From contig JABXGU010000154.1 in NCBI GenBank assembly GCA_016550415.1, forward strand, positions 1 to 33,227: DNA of 33,227 nucleotides. The letters are read 5' to 3'. Origin of the DNA: an archaeon. GTDB taxonomy: Archaea > Asgardarchaeota > Hermodarchaeia > Hermodarchaeales > Hermodarchaeaceae. Positions 23,380 through 31,263 of this stretch are shown here, in pieces; within the stretch, counting starts at the first letter, position 1; each line of letters starts with the position of its first letter. The notes below the pieces were generated by a model that saw nothing but the letters and a program-made list of their open reading frames with translations, had not been told where the DNA came from and did not search any database. A program made the position numbers and the translations under genes.

Positions 23380-25833
23380 TTAAAGCGAACTTGGTATTAG
23401 AACAAGCAGGGATTCATATTCTGTCATTTCTTCTAAAGCGTGAGGGTAAGGTAAGGGATGATACTCACCTTTAACCCATAGGCCAAGTTGGTCGAGGTAA
23501 TGCGTGCTGTATGGGTTGCTTCGTTGTCCACCTGGAAGGACGCCATATGACTGGTCGAAATTGTCAAGGTTGATGATTAAGCGATAGCTGACGCCCATAT
23601 TGATAAGATATCCCGGCGCATAATTCACTGTATGGTCGCCTCCGTTTATGGAAAGTTGTGGTGCATTAAGATATGGGAATGTGGAACTCAGAATGTGCTG
23701 AATATCGATGATATGGATTCGGCTGTACTGCCAAAGACTTGTATCAACGCCAAGCGAATTGGAAAGGATATCAATTGTTTCTAGGAAACTAGCTATTATG
23801 ATATCGTCTCGAGTCTGGGTACCACTTTGTTGAGTGTTGTTGAACCAACGTGGATAGTTTGTGATTGTGAAGTTCTCCAGTACTGTATCTGCAGGGTAGA
23901 GCCCGTCGGGAATTCCTGCGCGGTTATACTCGTCAAAGAATGTGTTGTTAAAGAAGATTGGAAAGAAGCTTGCCCAAATTGTTGCTCCAACGCTGTCTGT
24001 TACCATTTGGCAGTTCCAATTTTTGAGATAAGTAGCGGCAGAATATGCAACTGGTTTCGCAGATTCGGAAACACCAGCGAGAATAATGTCAGCAACAATG
24101 TCCTTAATGGCTGATGCTTGGAGGGAGTATGAATCCAGTTGTATCTGCTTCATGTCATCAACAGAATGGCTATTTGATGCATTTAGTAGTTGGCTGATGC
24201 GTTGGGCACGGTGCGATGGAGCAAAATCATACCCCAAATAGTATGGGTAGCTCGAATTTACTGGAAGATTATTGGCAGCCACCACGTATCCCGTTGATGG
24301 ATTATAACTCTGGGGTAGCTCGCTAAAGGGAATAAAGCCCAGCCATTCATGATTGTAAGCTGATCCGTTGAGGATGCTTGGGCCATCTCCTGTTGCACGA
24401 ATTGGGTGGGCGCCTGTAGCGTGGTAGGCAATGTTGCCATTTGTGTCTGAATAAATGAAATTAAGATCTGGGCTTTGTAATAGCTCGAGTGCGTTGCAGA
24501 ATGAAGTATAATTACTTGCTTGAGAAATACGCAGATAGGTTTCTGCACTTTTCGAGCTGTTTTGTCCTGCCCATTTTAAGGCAAAGCTCCCCTGTGATTC
24601 TTCAAAGAGTGGGCCATGAACTGTCGAGTTGATGAGTACTGACTTCGTATATATCGTACCCATATTGTTGATGTAGATGGTTGTTTCCTCTTCTACTATA
24701 TCGTTCCACAAGCCATTCCACAAATACCTGTAAGGCGCGCTATCATCCCACCTATAATAGTAGAAGTCGGAGATGTCTGATTGCATTGTTGAAAAGCCCC
24801 AGGCAATGTTTTCGTTATGCCCCATCAAGATGAATGGAAAACCCGGGACAGTAATTCCTTGGATGTTATCTGTAGGACCCACCAGATGCACTTCATACCA
24901 GAAGGCGGGGATGGATAGCGTGAGGTGTGGGTCACTGCATAGGATTGGTGCTCCTGATGAGGTTCTACTGCCATTCACTGCCCAGCTATTACTTCCACCA
25001 TTTGTGTATGGTATTGGACTCATTTCACTCAATTGTGCATAATGTTCAGCTAGTGAACGAGCAGCTTCAAGGAGTCCATCATCTTCGCTAGAAATGGTAT
25101 TCATTGTCTCAATGATAAGAGACGGTGTGATTGGCAAATCATTGTAGTATGTATCTGGGAATAGCTCATCCCAGACAGTGGATTCGCCAAATGCGTCAAT
25201 TAGATCTGCCATTTTGAGGTCGAGGAAGGTATTGACGCTTGAGAAAATCCAGGCTAGAAAACGTTCTACACAAAGACTATCCTTGGCTGACCATGAATCA
25301 GGAAAGTATCCGAGTACCCGAATTTCCATTGGTATTCTTAATCCAATATTGTCGAGGTAGAGGTTGATACCGTATGCATAGCTCTGCAGTAATTCCTTGG
25401 CATCAGAAGTGAGGAGTTCAAACGACTCTTCTGCTATCTTCTCAAGGTTAAGGTTGCGATAGAAGATGTCCATGTCAAGGTAGTTGGATCCGAATATTTC
25501 TGCAACTCTACCTTGTGCAAGACGTCTATACATATCCATTTGGAAAAGTCGGTCTTGAGCATGAACATATCCACAAGCTAGATACAGATCTTTTGTGGTA
25601 GTTGCGAAGACGTGCGGTACACCCCACTCATCACGGGCAATGTGGATAGTACCATCGAGTCCTGGCAGTTTTTCTTCTGCATAGGGAGGAAAATTAGCCC
25701 AATTTATGTCCATCCACAAACCGCCATTAGGTTGCACCCAAGGAACTACATTTATCATCATGCTCAAAATAAGGAAACAGATGAAGGGAATGAGTATAGA
25801 CTTGCATGAACAGGGTCTCTTTTGGTTAGTCAC
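23380..25833 (-). CDS. Penicillin acylase-family (S45) Ntn hydrolase, exported
   Basis: An 817-residue amidase precursor. After an N-terminal hydrophobic segment (SILIPFICFLILSMMINVV, a signal peptide or anchor) come family landmarks DGTIHIARDEWGVPHVFA (about 60-77) and YVHAQDRLFQMDMYRRLAQG (89-108). The nucleophile is Ser281 in NGGSNSWAVNG, which should become the N-terminus of the beta subunit after self-cleavage. DPHL follows at about 301, and GHNENIAWG is also present. Family members hydrolyse beta-lactam side chains, acyl-homoserine lactones or other N-acyl amides; the natural substrate here is unknown. Translation starts at GTG with AAGGTGG 7 nt upstream, and an ATTTATAAT TATA-like element lies about 50 nt upstream. 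Many Asn-X-Ser/Thr sites fit an external location. Confidence 0.9.
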   Translation of the reverse strand: MTNQKRPCSCKSILIPFICFLILSMMINVVPWVQPNGGLWMDINWANFPPYAEEKLPGLDGTIHIARDEWGVPHVFATTTKDLYLACGYVHAQDRLFQMDMYRRLAQGRVAEIFGSNYLDMDIFYRNLNLEKIAEESFELLTSDAKELLQSYAYGINLYLDNIGLRIPMEIRVLGYFPDSWSAKDSLCVERFLAWIFSSVNTFLDLKMADLIDAFGESTVWDELFPDTYYNDLPITPSLIIETMNTISSEDDGLLEAARSLAEHYAQLSEMSPIPYTNGGSNSWAVNGSRTSSGAPILCSDPHLTLSIPAFWYEVHLVGPTDNIQGITVPGFPFILMGHNENIAWGFSTMQSDISDFYYYRWDDSAPYRYLWNGLWNDIVEEETTIYINNMGTIYTKSVLINSTVHGPLFEESQGSFALKWAGQNSSKSAETYLRISQASNYTSFCNALELLQSPDLNFIYSDTNGNIAYHATGAHPIRATGDGPSILNGSAYNHEWLGFIPFSELPQSYNPSTGYVVAANNLPVNSSYPYYLGYDFAPSHRAQRISQLLNASNSHSVDDMKQIQLDSYSLQASAIKDIVADIILAGVSESAKPVAYSAATYLKNWNCQMVTDSVGATIWASFFPIFFNNTFFDEYNRAGIPDGLYPADTVLENFTITNYPRWFNNTQQSGTQTRDDIIIASFLETIDILSNSLGVDTSLWQYSRIHIIDIQHILSSTFPYLNAPQLSINGGDHTVNYAPGYLINMGVSYRLIINLDNFDQSYGVLPGGQRSNPYSTHYLDQLGLWVKGEYHPLPYPHALEEMTEYESLLVLIPSSL

Positions 25834-25840
25834 CCAAAAA

Positions 25841-25847
25841 CCACCTT
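25841..25847 (-). promoter_or_regulatory. Shine-Dalgarno supporting the GTG start of the Ntn hydrolase
   Basis: AAGGTGG on the minus strand, 7 nt before the GTG at 25833. Confidence 0.5.
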
Positions 25848-25925
25848 GATGTTGGGTGAAACAACTCTCCTCTTTGAATTATAAATGGCTTGTTATGGAT
25901 TCTGTGTTTTTAGAACGTGGTTAGT

Positions 25926-26501
25926 TTAACCAGATTTTTCCTCTTTTTCCTGTTGTTTCTTCTTACGGCGAACCCTTGCAACTGCTTCCTTCATAACTCG
26001 CTTGACTGATTGTCGTCGTCGTTCCTTTACTGGAACTTTAATGTGCTGTACTCCCTCTTCTCCTTCAACAGAGGCAATAACATGACCTGTAGCATATTCT
26101 GGCAAAGGTCTAAACTTGTAGGCATACCGAAGCACACCAGCACGCCCTGCATCGCCAATTCTGCGAAAAGCAACTTGGACACTCAAACCAATCTTCAATT
26201 CCTCACGATTGACATCAACAATCTGAGAAAGAACAAGGGGTCCTTCATCAAGGCGGACAATAGCTAGAACATAGGGTGCCAAATCCTTGAATCCATGAGG
26301 TGGATCCTCTACGATTGTGTAGGAATATATTTTGCCAAGTCCTGAGAACTGGAAGTCAATTAGGTCGCTCTTTCTTCGGCATTTAGTGCAAAGTGGTATG
26401 GGCGGGAAGTATTTGGTGTCGCAAGTGCGACAGAGACGACCAACCAAATTATAAACTTGCTTGATACGACGCCACAGCATTGGAACACTTTGATCTGACA
26501 T
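25926..26501 (-). CDS. DUF35-type zinc-ribbon/OB-fold acyl-CoA-binding protein
   Basis: A 191-residue protein with the rubredoxin-like zinc ribbon (Cys24, 27, 38, 41 in LCRTCDTK and LCTKCRR) and the OB fold of DUF35 (GKIYSYTIVEDPP, APYVLAIVRLDEG, VQVAFRR). In archaea this protein bridges acetoacetyl-CoA thiolase and HMG-CoA synthase, letting the intermediate pass between active sites. The order HMG-CoA synthase, thiolase, DUF35 here is the same operon. The gene starts 21 bp after the thiolase stop with a GGAGGAG site. Unusually, about 50 residues are appended at the C-terminus, rich in Lys and Arg (KERRRQSVKRVMKEAVARVR and RRKKKQQEKEEK), against about 130 residues for a bare family member. 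That tail might touch RNA, membrane or a partner. Confidence 0.9.
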   Translation of the reverse strand: MSDQSVPMLWRRIKQVYNLVGRLCRTCDTKYFPPIPLCTKCRRKSDLIDFQFSGLGKIYSYTIVEDPPHGFKDLAPYVLAIVRLDEGPLVLSQIVDVNREELKIGLSVQVAFRRIGDAGRAGVLRYAYKFRPLPEYATGHVIASVEGEEGVQHIKVPVKERRRQSVKRVMKEAVARVRRKKKQQEKEEKSG

Positions 26502-26522
26502 TTAGATTTTCTCCTCCGATTT

Positions 26523-27713
26523 TTATTCATTCTTAAGAATATGGACAACTGCAGTAGAACCAGTTCCACCAATATTCAAGGCTAGCCCAGTTTTTGCACC
26601 TTTGATTTGACGTGTTCCTGCGGTTCCACGAAGTTGCTCAGCGATTTCAAAAATTTGAGCAATACCAGTAGCTCCAACAGGATGACCCCTGGCTTTTAGA
26701 CCGCCGCTAACATTAGTGGGGATGGTTCCATTCCTATCAAAATAGCCTTCCTCCATGGCTGGACCACCTTTGCCTTTCTCAATAAAGCCTAAGTCTTCGG
26801 TGGCAATTATTTCACCAATGCTGAAGGAATCATGTACTTCTGCAACATCAATGTCCTCATAGGTGATGCCTACTTTTTCATATGCTTTCTTCGCTGCACT
26901 TTTGATGGCGCCAAATGTTGTTATGTGTGGACGATTATGTAGTGCTAGAGTATCAGAGGCTTGGGTTGATGCTTCAATCCAGATGGGTTTTCCACGGAAT
27001 TTTTCAACATAATCGCCGCGACAGAGAATCAGTGCTGCTGCACCATCAGAGATGGGGGCACAGTTCAAAACATGAAGCGGGTCTGCCACAATGGGGCTTT
27101 GGAGAACTTGTTCTTTGGTTATTTTGAAACGGAATTGAGCGTATGGATTGTCAACTGCATTCGCATGTGCTTTTACAGCTGCCGCAGCAAGCTGTTCATC
27201 GGTAGTTCCATAATGGTACATGTGACGACGGGCAATGAGTGCAAAGAGTGCTGGGAAGGTAGCGCCCATCTGTCCCTCCCATTCCCGGTCTGAAGCACCC
27301 AGTAATGTATCTGCTATTTTTGTTTCAGAAATATCACTCATCTTTTCGCAGCCAATTACCATAACAACATCATGCTCGCCTGATTTTATGGCGAGATATG
27401 CATGACGTACTGCAACTCCTCCACTAGCGCAAGCGGCTTCTACTTCAGTGGAGGGTATGGGCAGTAATCCTCCTGAGTCTGCTGCCATTGCTGCTTGGTG
27501 GTCTTGTTGGATAAACGAACTGGTGGAAATGTTACTTACATAGAGTGCATCAATGTCAGCACCACTTACTCCTGCATCTGCAAGGCAGGGAGTTGCAGCG
27601 GTTAAGGTGATACGCCTGATGCTTGTCTCCCAGAGTTCTCCGAATTTGGTCTGACCAATACCAATAATTGCGACTCGGTCTTTTGCTGCTTGTTCTGTCA
27701 TTTCCTTTTTCAC
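26523..27713 (-). CDS. Acetoacetyl-CoA thiolase, archaeal/SCP2-like
   Basis: A 396-residue thiolase condensing two acetyl-CoA to acetoacetyl-CoA for the mevalonate pathway. The acyl-accepting Cys95 is in VEAACASGG, a catalytic His in [10 protein letters not shown] and His344 in [10 protein letters not shown]. The C-terminal CxG motif of degradative thiolases is replaced by NIGGTGS, the form found in archaeal and SCP2-type enzymes that work with HMG-CoA synthase. Its start overlaps the synthase stop in GTGA (GTG at 27713; ATG 12 nt later is the alternative). Gene order and overlap make a shared complex very likely. Confidence 0.93.
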   Translation of the reverse strand: MKKEMTEQAAKDRVAIIGIGQTKFGELWETSIRRITLTAATPCLADAGVSGADIDALYVSNISTSSFIQQDHQAAMAADSGGLLPIPSTEVEAACASGGVAVRHAYLAIKSGEHDVVMVIGCEKMSDISETKIADTLLGASDREWEGQMGATFPALFALIARRHMYHYGTTDEQLAAAAVKAHANAVDNPYAQFRFKITKEQVLQSPIVADPLHVLNCAPISDGAAALILCRGDYVEKFRGKPIWIEASTQASDTLALHNRPHITTFGAIKSAAKKAYEKVGITYEDIDVAEVHDSFSIGEIIATEDLGFIEKGKGGPAMEEGYFDRNGTIPTNVSGGLKARGHPVGATGIAQIFEIAEQLRGTAGTRQIKGAKTGLALNIGGTGSTAVVHILKNE

Positions 27714-28759
27714 TCCACTTTTATGGTGCGCCGATGCTTTGCATATGTTGCATAATCAATTAGAATCTTGTCGGTAATGTAATCCTCAATCAGAGGTTTT
27801 CGTTTCCGTTTTTCGATAATCGATTTTTCAACTTTAATGCTGAATGCGTCACTGCCCGCTCCTGATCCATATGAAACAACAAGGATGCGGTCACCCGGTT
27901 TAGCGTTATCCAATGTTGCTGCTAAGCCTAGTGGTGAGCTACCTGCGTATGTGTTGCCAATACGGTCTACGATAAGCGATGGAGCGATTTTATTCTCAGG
28001 TATTCCTAAGCTTTGGGCTGCCCGTCTGGGGAATTTGCCATTGGGTGAATGGAAAACACCCCAGTCAAAATCATCTACCTTCATCTTTAGCTTCTCAAGG
28101 AGTCCAAGAGCGGCTTGATGAACATGACGGAAGTATGCTGGTTTTCCCGTAAATCGGGAGCCATGCTCAGGAAAGTCTGTTCCTTCTCGACGCCAGAAAT
28201 CAGGAGTATCGCTCGTGTAGGAGTATGTGCCTTCAAAGGTTGCAATACGATCCTCATCACTACCGATAAGGTAGGCGGCACCACCTGCAGCTGCAGCGTA
28301 TTCCAAGGCATCACCTGGTTTGGCTTGAGCTGTATCAGCTCCAATAGCTAGTCCAATGTCGATTTCTCCAGATTTTACCAGACCGATACAAACTTGAATC
28401 GCAGCTGTTCCTGCTTTACATGCAAAGGCAAGATCTGCGCACTGAAGGCTATTAGGGGCATTAATTGCCTCAGCAACTACAGTGCCAGTGGGTTTGGTGG
28501 CATAAACGTGTGACTCAGAACCCACATAAACAGCACCAATGCGGTTTGGATCTATTTGTGCACATTTCAAGGCGTTGCGTGCAGCTTCCACAGATATCGT
28601 AGTTGTATCTTCATCAATTCCTGGCACACTCTTTTCCACTAGACTCAAACTATCGCTGATATCCTTACCATTTTTGCCCCAAACTCGAGCAATTTCTTCT
28701 ACAGTTATACGAAATCTGGGAATGTATCCACCATATCCAATGATGCCAACTTCTTTCAT
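27710..28759 (-). CDS. HMG-CoA synthase, archaeal type
   Basis: A 349-residue enzyme (from ATG 28759) that joins acetyl-CoA and acetoacetyl-CoA to make HMG-CoA, the committed precursor of archaeal isoprenoid lipids. Catalytic residues are visible: Glu82 in [12 protein letters not shown], Cys114 in [11 protein letters not shown] and His237 in [10 protein letters not shown]. The ATG at 28759 matches the family N-terminus ([14 protein letters not shown]) and has GGAG 13 nt upstream; an ATG at 28813 would add 18 residues lacking family similarity and has no Shine-Dalgarno. The next gene overlaps by 4 nt. Together with thiolase and DUF35 it forms the substrate-channelling complex known from methanogens. 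HMG-CoA reductase is not in the window. Confidence 0.93.
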   Translation of the reverse strand: MKEVGIIGYGGYIPRFRITVEEIARVWGKNGKDISDSLSLVEKSVPGIDEDTTTISVEAARNALKCAQIDPNRIGAVYVGSESHVYATKPTGTVVAEAINAPNSLQCADLAFACKAGTAAIQVCIGLVKSGEIDIGLAIGADTAQAKPGDALEYAAAAGGAAYLIGSDEDRIATFEGTYSYTSDTPDFWRREGTDFPEHGSRFTGKPAYFRHVHQAALGLLEKLKMKVDDFDWGVFHSPNGKFPRRAAQSLGIPENKIAPSLIVDRIGNTYAGSSPLGLAATLDNAKPGDRILVVSYGSGAGSDAFSIKVEKSIIEKRKRKPLIEDYITDKILIDYATYAKHRRTIKVE

Positions 28760-28922
28760 GTTCGGCAGGCGACTCCTTTTCATCAATTCTGCTTGGTATC
28801 CCCAAAACGCCATTGCTGAGTTTTTGAATCTTTTGCTTTGCTTTTTTGATACATTCGTTAATTAGCTAGGACACTTGAGGAATGGCGATTATAACGAATC
28901 CACCCACTTCTCTTATATTAGG

Positions 28923-30113
28923 CTATGCAAAGGCTGCTTTTACCTTACGGCCAATTTCCTGTCCATACTCAAAGCAACGCTTAAGGTCATCCTTGGAGGG
29001 GCGGAACCGAATATCCAGTGGTTCAAGTACTTCTCCGAATTTCATATCACGGAGTTGTTGGGTTAGAACACGTGTTGCTCCTCCACCCCAGCCATATGAT
29101 CCGAATGCGGCACCAATTTTGTTGGTAGGTCGGAGATGTTTAAGATATGGCATGAATGCTGCTGTTGGATAATATGGGTCAATATTGTATGTCATTGCTC
29201 CAACAGCGATGGCTTTGGCTTCCATTGCTGCTCCTTGCACTCGACTGTGCTGCTCCTTCTCTAGGTCAAATATTTCTGCGGGTATGCCAATACTACTGAT
29301 TCCTTCACGAATTGCATAAGCCATTTTCTTTGTACTCTTCCAAACTGTGGAATAGATAACAATAGCTTGTGGTTTTTCTGGGCTGCTGGACCATTTTCTA
29401 TAAATTTCGACAATGTGTCCAATATCCTTTCTCCAAATTGGTCCATGAGATGGAGCAATTATCTTAATGGGAACATCTTTTGTTTTCTCAAGAGCTTTGA
29501 GAACTGAACTTGCATTCCAGCGGACAATGTAGCTGTAATAGGAACGTAGTGGTTCATACCAGTCTTTAATCTCATCAGCAAAACGATAGGGTGTAGCAAT
29601 TTGCATACCGAATGCATCGTTGCTGAACAGGATTTGGTCCTCCACCAGATAGCTTACCATAGAATCTGGCCAGTGAACCATGGGAATCTGTACAAATTGT
29701 AGCGTTCGTTTGCCCAGACTAATTGTTCCTCCATCTTCAACAATCTCTATCGGGAATTTTGCTTCCGGATAACTTAGCTTGAGAAATTCTTCGCCATGTT
29801 TTGACGTAATTATTTTTGCCTTTGGTGCTGCTTCTAGTATAGCTGAATAGGCGGTTGAATGATCCGGTTCTGTATGATTACAGATAATGTAGTCTAGTTT
29901 TGCTGGGTCAACGATTGTACTGATACGGTCAAGGAGTTCATGATAAAAGTCTGGGGCGACGGTATCAATCAAAGTGATTTTTTTATCTATAATAAGATAG
30001 GAATTGTAGGTACCTCCATTTGGAGCCCACAATCCATGAAAATCTCGAAGCGTCCAGTCGATGGCGCCAACCCAATACACATTCTCTGCTAATTGAACCC
30101 TTTCAGTTGTCAT
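28923..30113 (-). CDS. fprA: Flavodiiron protein (A-type flavoprotein)
   Basis: A 396-residue cytoplasmic oxygen or nitric oxide reductase. The N-terminal metallo-beta-lactamase domain holds the diiron ligands: His80, Glu82, Asp84 and His85 in HTEPDHS, His147 in VHWPDS, Asp166 in SNDAFG and His223 in PSHGPIW. The C-terminal flavodoxin domain (about 250-390) starts IVIYSTVWKSTKKMAYAIRE and includes GSYGWGGGA. It reduces O2 to water or NO to N2O and protects anaerobes from oxygen; the electron donor (F420H2, rubredoxin or other) is not apparent. AAGGTG lies 6 nt before the ATG. It is divergent from the LLM-family gene, a possible F420 user. Confidence 0.95.
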   Translation of the reverse strand: MTTERVQLAENVYWVGAIDWTLRDFHGLWAPNGGTYNSYLIIDKKITLIDTVAPDFYHELLDRISTIVDPAKLDYIICNHTEPDHSTAYSAILEAAPKAKIITSKHGEEFLKLSYPEAKFPIEIVEDGGTISLGKRTLQFVQIPMVHWPDSMVSYLVEDQILFSNDAFGMQIATPYRFADEIKDWYEPLRSYYSYIVRWNASSVLKALEKTKDVPIKIIAPSHGPIWRKDIGHIVEIYRKWSSSPEKPQAIVIYSTVWKSTKKMAYAIREGISSIGIPAEIFDLEKEQHSRVQGAAMEAKAIAVGAMTYNIDPYYPTAAFMPYLKHLRPTNKIGAAFGSYGWGGGATRVLTQQLRDMKFGEVLEPLDIRFRPSKDDLKRCFEYGQEIGRKVKAAFA

Positions 30114-30322
30114 AAGCTACACCTTTTATTCCTTGAAATTATGCTGCATACTTTTTCGTATCTCCTTAACTGTTTTTCATTTGTATAACTGTTGTAGAAT
30201 AGTCATTTTTTTTGTCCATTAACGTTGGGGAAAGTATGTGATTCACACAAGAACGAGTAAAATAGGAAATTCTGAAAAGCCTGTAGATTAAAGAGCTGTT
30301 GCATTCGGTAGTGTATTCTACA

Positions 30323-31234
30323 ATGGTTCTTAAAATTGGTATACATATTCCGCTTGAATTCTTCACCTCTGCTGAAGCTGTTAATTGTGCTCAGATAGCT
30401 GAAGCTGCAGGTTTGGATCATGTTGTTGTGAATGATCATCTGCTTCTTCCTTGGACGTCCAAAGTTACAGAAGCTTGGACAACTTTGGCTGCAATTGGAG
30501 AAGCGACTCAGAAAATCCGCGTTGGAACCTGTGTTACTCCATTGCCACTGCGGCATCCCTTCTTGATTGCAAAAATGGCTGCTTCTATTGATCAATTAAC
30601 TGGTGGGCGGCTTATTTTTGGTGTTGGAGCTGGTTGGCTAGCTGAAGAATTTGGTAGGCTGGGAGTTCCATTTCTGCAACATGGAGCTCGGCTCAAACAG
30701 ATGGAGGAAGCTCTTCAATTCATTTGTGCAATGTGGCAGGAATCAAAGGTAACTTTCAGTGGACGCTATTATCAAGCTGAGAATGTTGTATTGGAACCGA
30801 AGCCAGTGCAATCACCGCATCCGCCTATTTATTTTGGTGGAGGCTCATCAGCAATACTCAAAATGACGGCGCAATATGGAAACGGGTGGATGCCCTTTTC
30901 TCCAACTCCTCGTGGTATCGAGAAACGTTTGGCTATACTTGAACCACTGCTAAAAGCAAAGAATCGCAAACTAAACGAGATTCAAATACTCCCCAGTATT
31001 GTATTCCAATTGGGAACAAGTCAAAAAGATGCTTGGCAAAAACTCCCCACTTATTTGCAGACGGTTAAATTGGATGAGGCATCCTGGATTTTAGGTACTC
31101 CTGAAGAATGTGTTAAGCAGATTGGAGCCTATGTGACAGTTGGCGTCACTCACATTGCTCTTCGAATGCTCAATCCGTCATTTGCAAGTGATCAGATTCG
31201 TGCAATAGCTGATGAGATTATACCTTCAATGTAG
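30323..31234 (+). CDS. LLM-class (luciferase-like) F420-dependent oxidoreductase
   Basis: A 303-residue TIM-barrel oxidoreductase of the bacterial luciferase superfamily. LKIGIHIPLEF opens the barrel; DHVVVNDHLLLP, VGTCVTPLPLRHPFLIAKMA, DQLTGGRLIFGVGAGW and HPPIYFGGGS are family landmarks. In archaea such enzymes mostly use coenzyme F420, but FMN cannot be excluded. ATG 30323 is chosen because the barrel begins at once; the upstream TTG 30299 adds eight unrelated residues. It is divergent from the flavodiiron protein gene across about 209 bp, so the two might share control. The substrate is unknown. Confidence 0.87.
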   Translation: MVLKIGIHIPLEFFTSAEAVNCAQIAEAAGLDHVVVNDHLLLPWTSKVTEAWTTLAAIGEATQKIRVGTCVTPLPLRHPFLIAKMAASIDQLTGGRLIFGVGAGWLAEEFGRLGVPFLQHGARLKQMEEALQFICAMWQESKVTFSGRYYQAENVVLEPKPVQSPHPPIYFGGGSSAILKMTAQYGNGWMPFSPTPRGIEKRLAILEPLLKAKNRKLNEIQILPSIVFQLGTSQKDAWQKLPTYLQTVKLDEASWILGTPEECVKQIGAYVTVGVTHIALRMLNPSFASDQIRAIADEIIPSM

Positions 31235-31263
31235 TCTATCCCAAAGTGAAGTCGTTTTGGTGA

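Noticed and set aside
28760..28813. 18-residue extension of HMG-CoA synthase
   Set aside because: It lacks a Shine-Dalgarno and any match to the family's N-terminus, which begins [10 protein letters not shown] at 28759. The longer start is not strictly excluded.
30203..30595. Antisense 130-codon frame across the LLM-family gene start
   Set aside because: It lies opposite a well-supported gene, has no family-like pattern, and its composition (runs of Ser, Asn, Phe, Cys) looks like a shadow.
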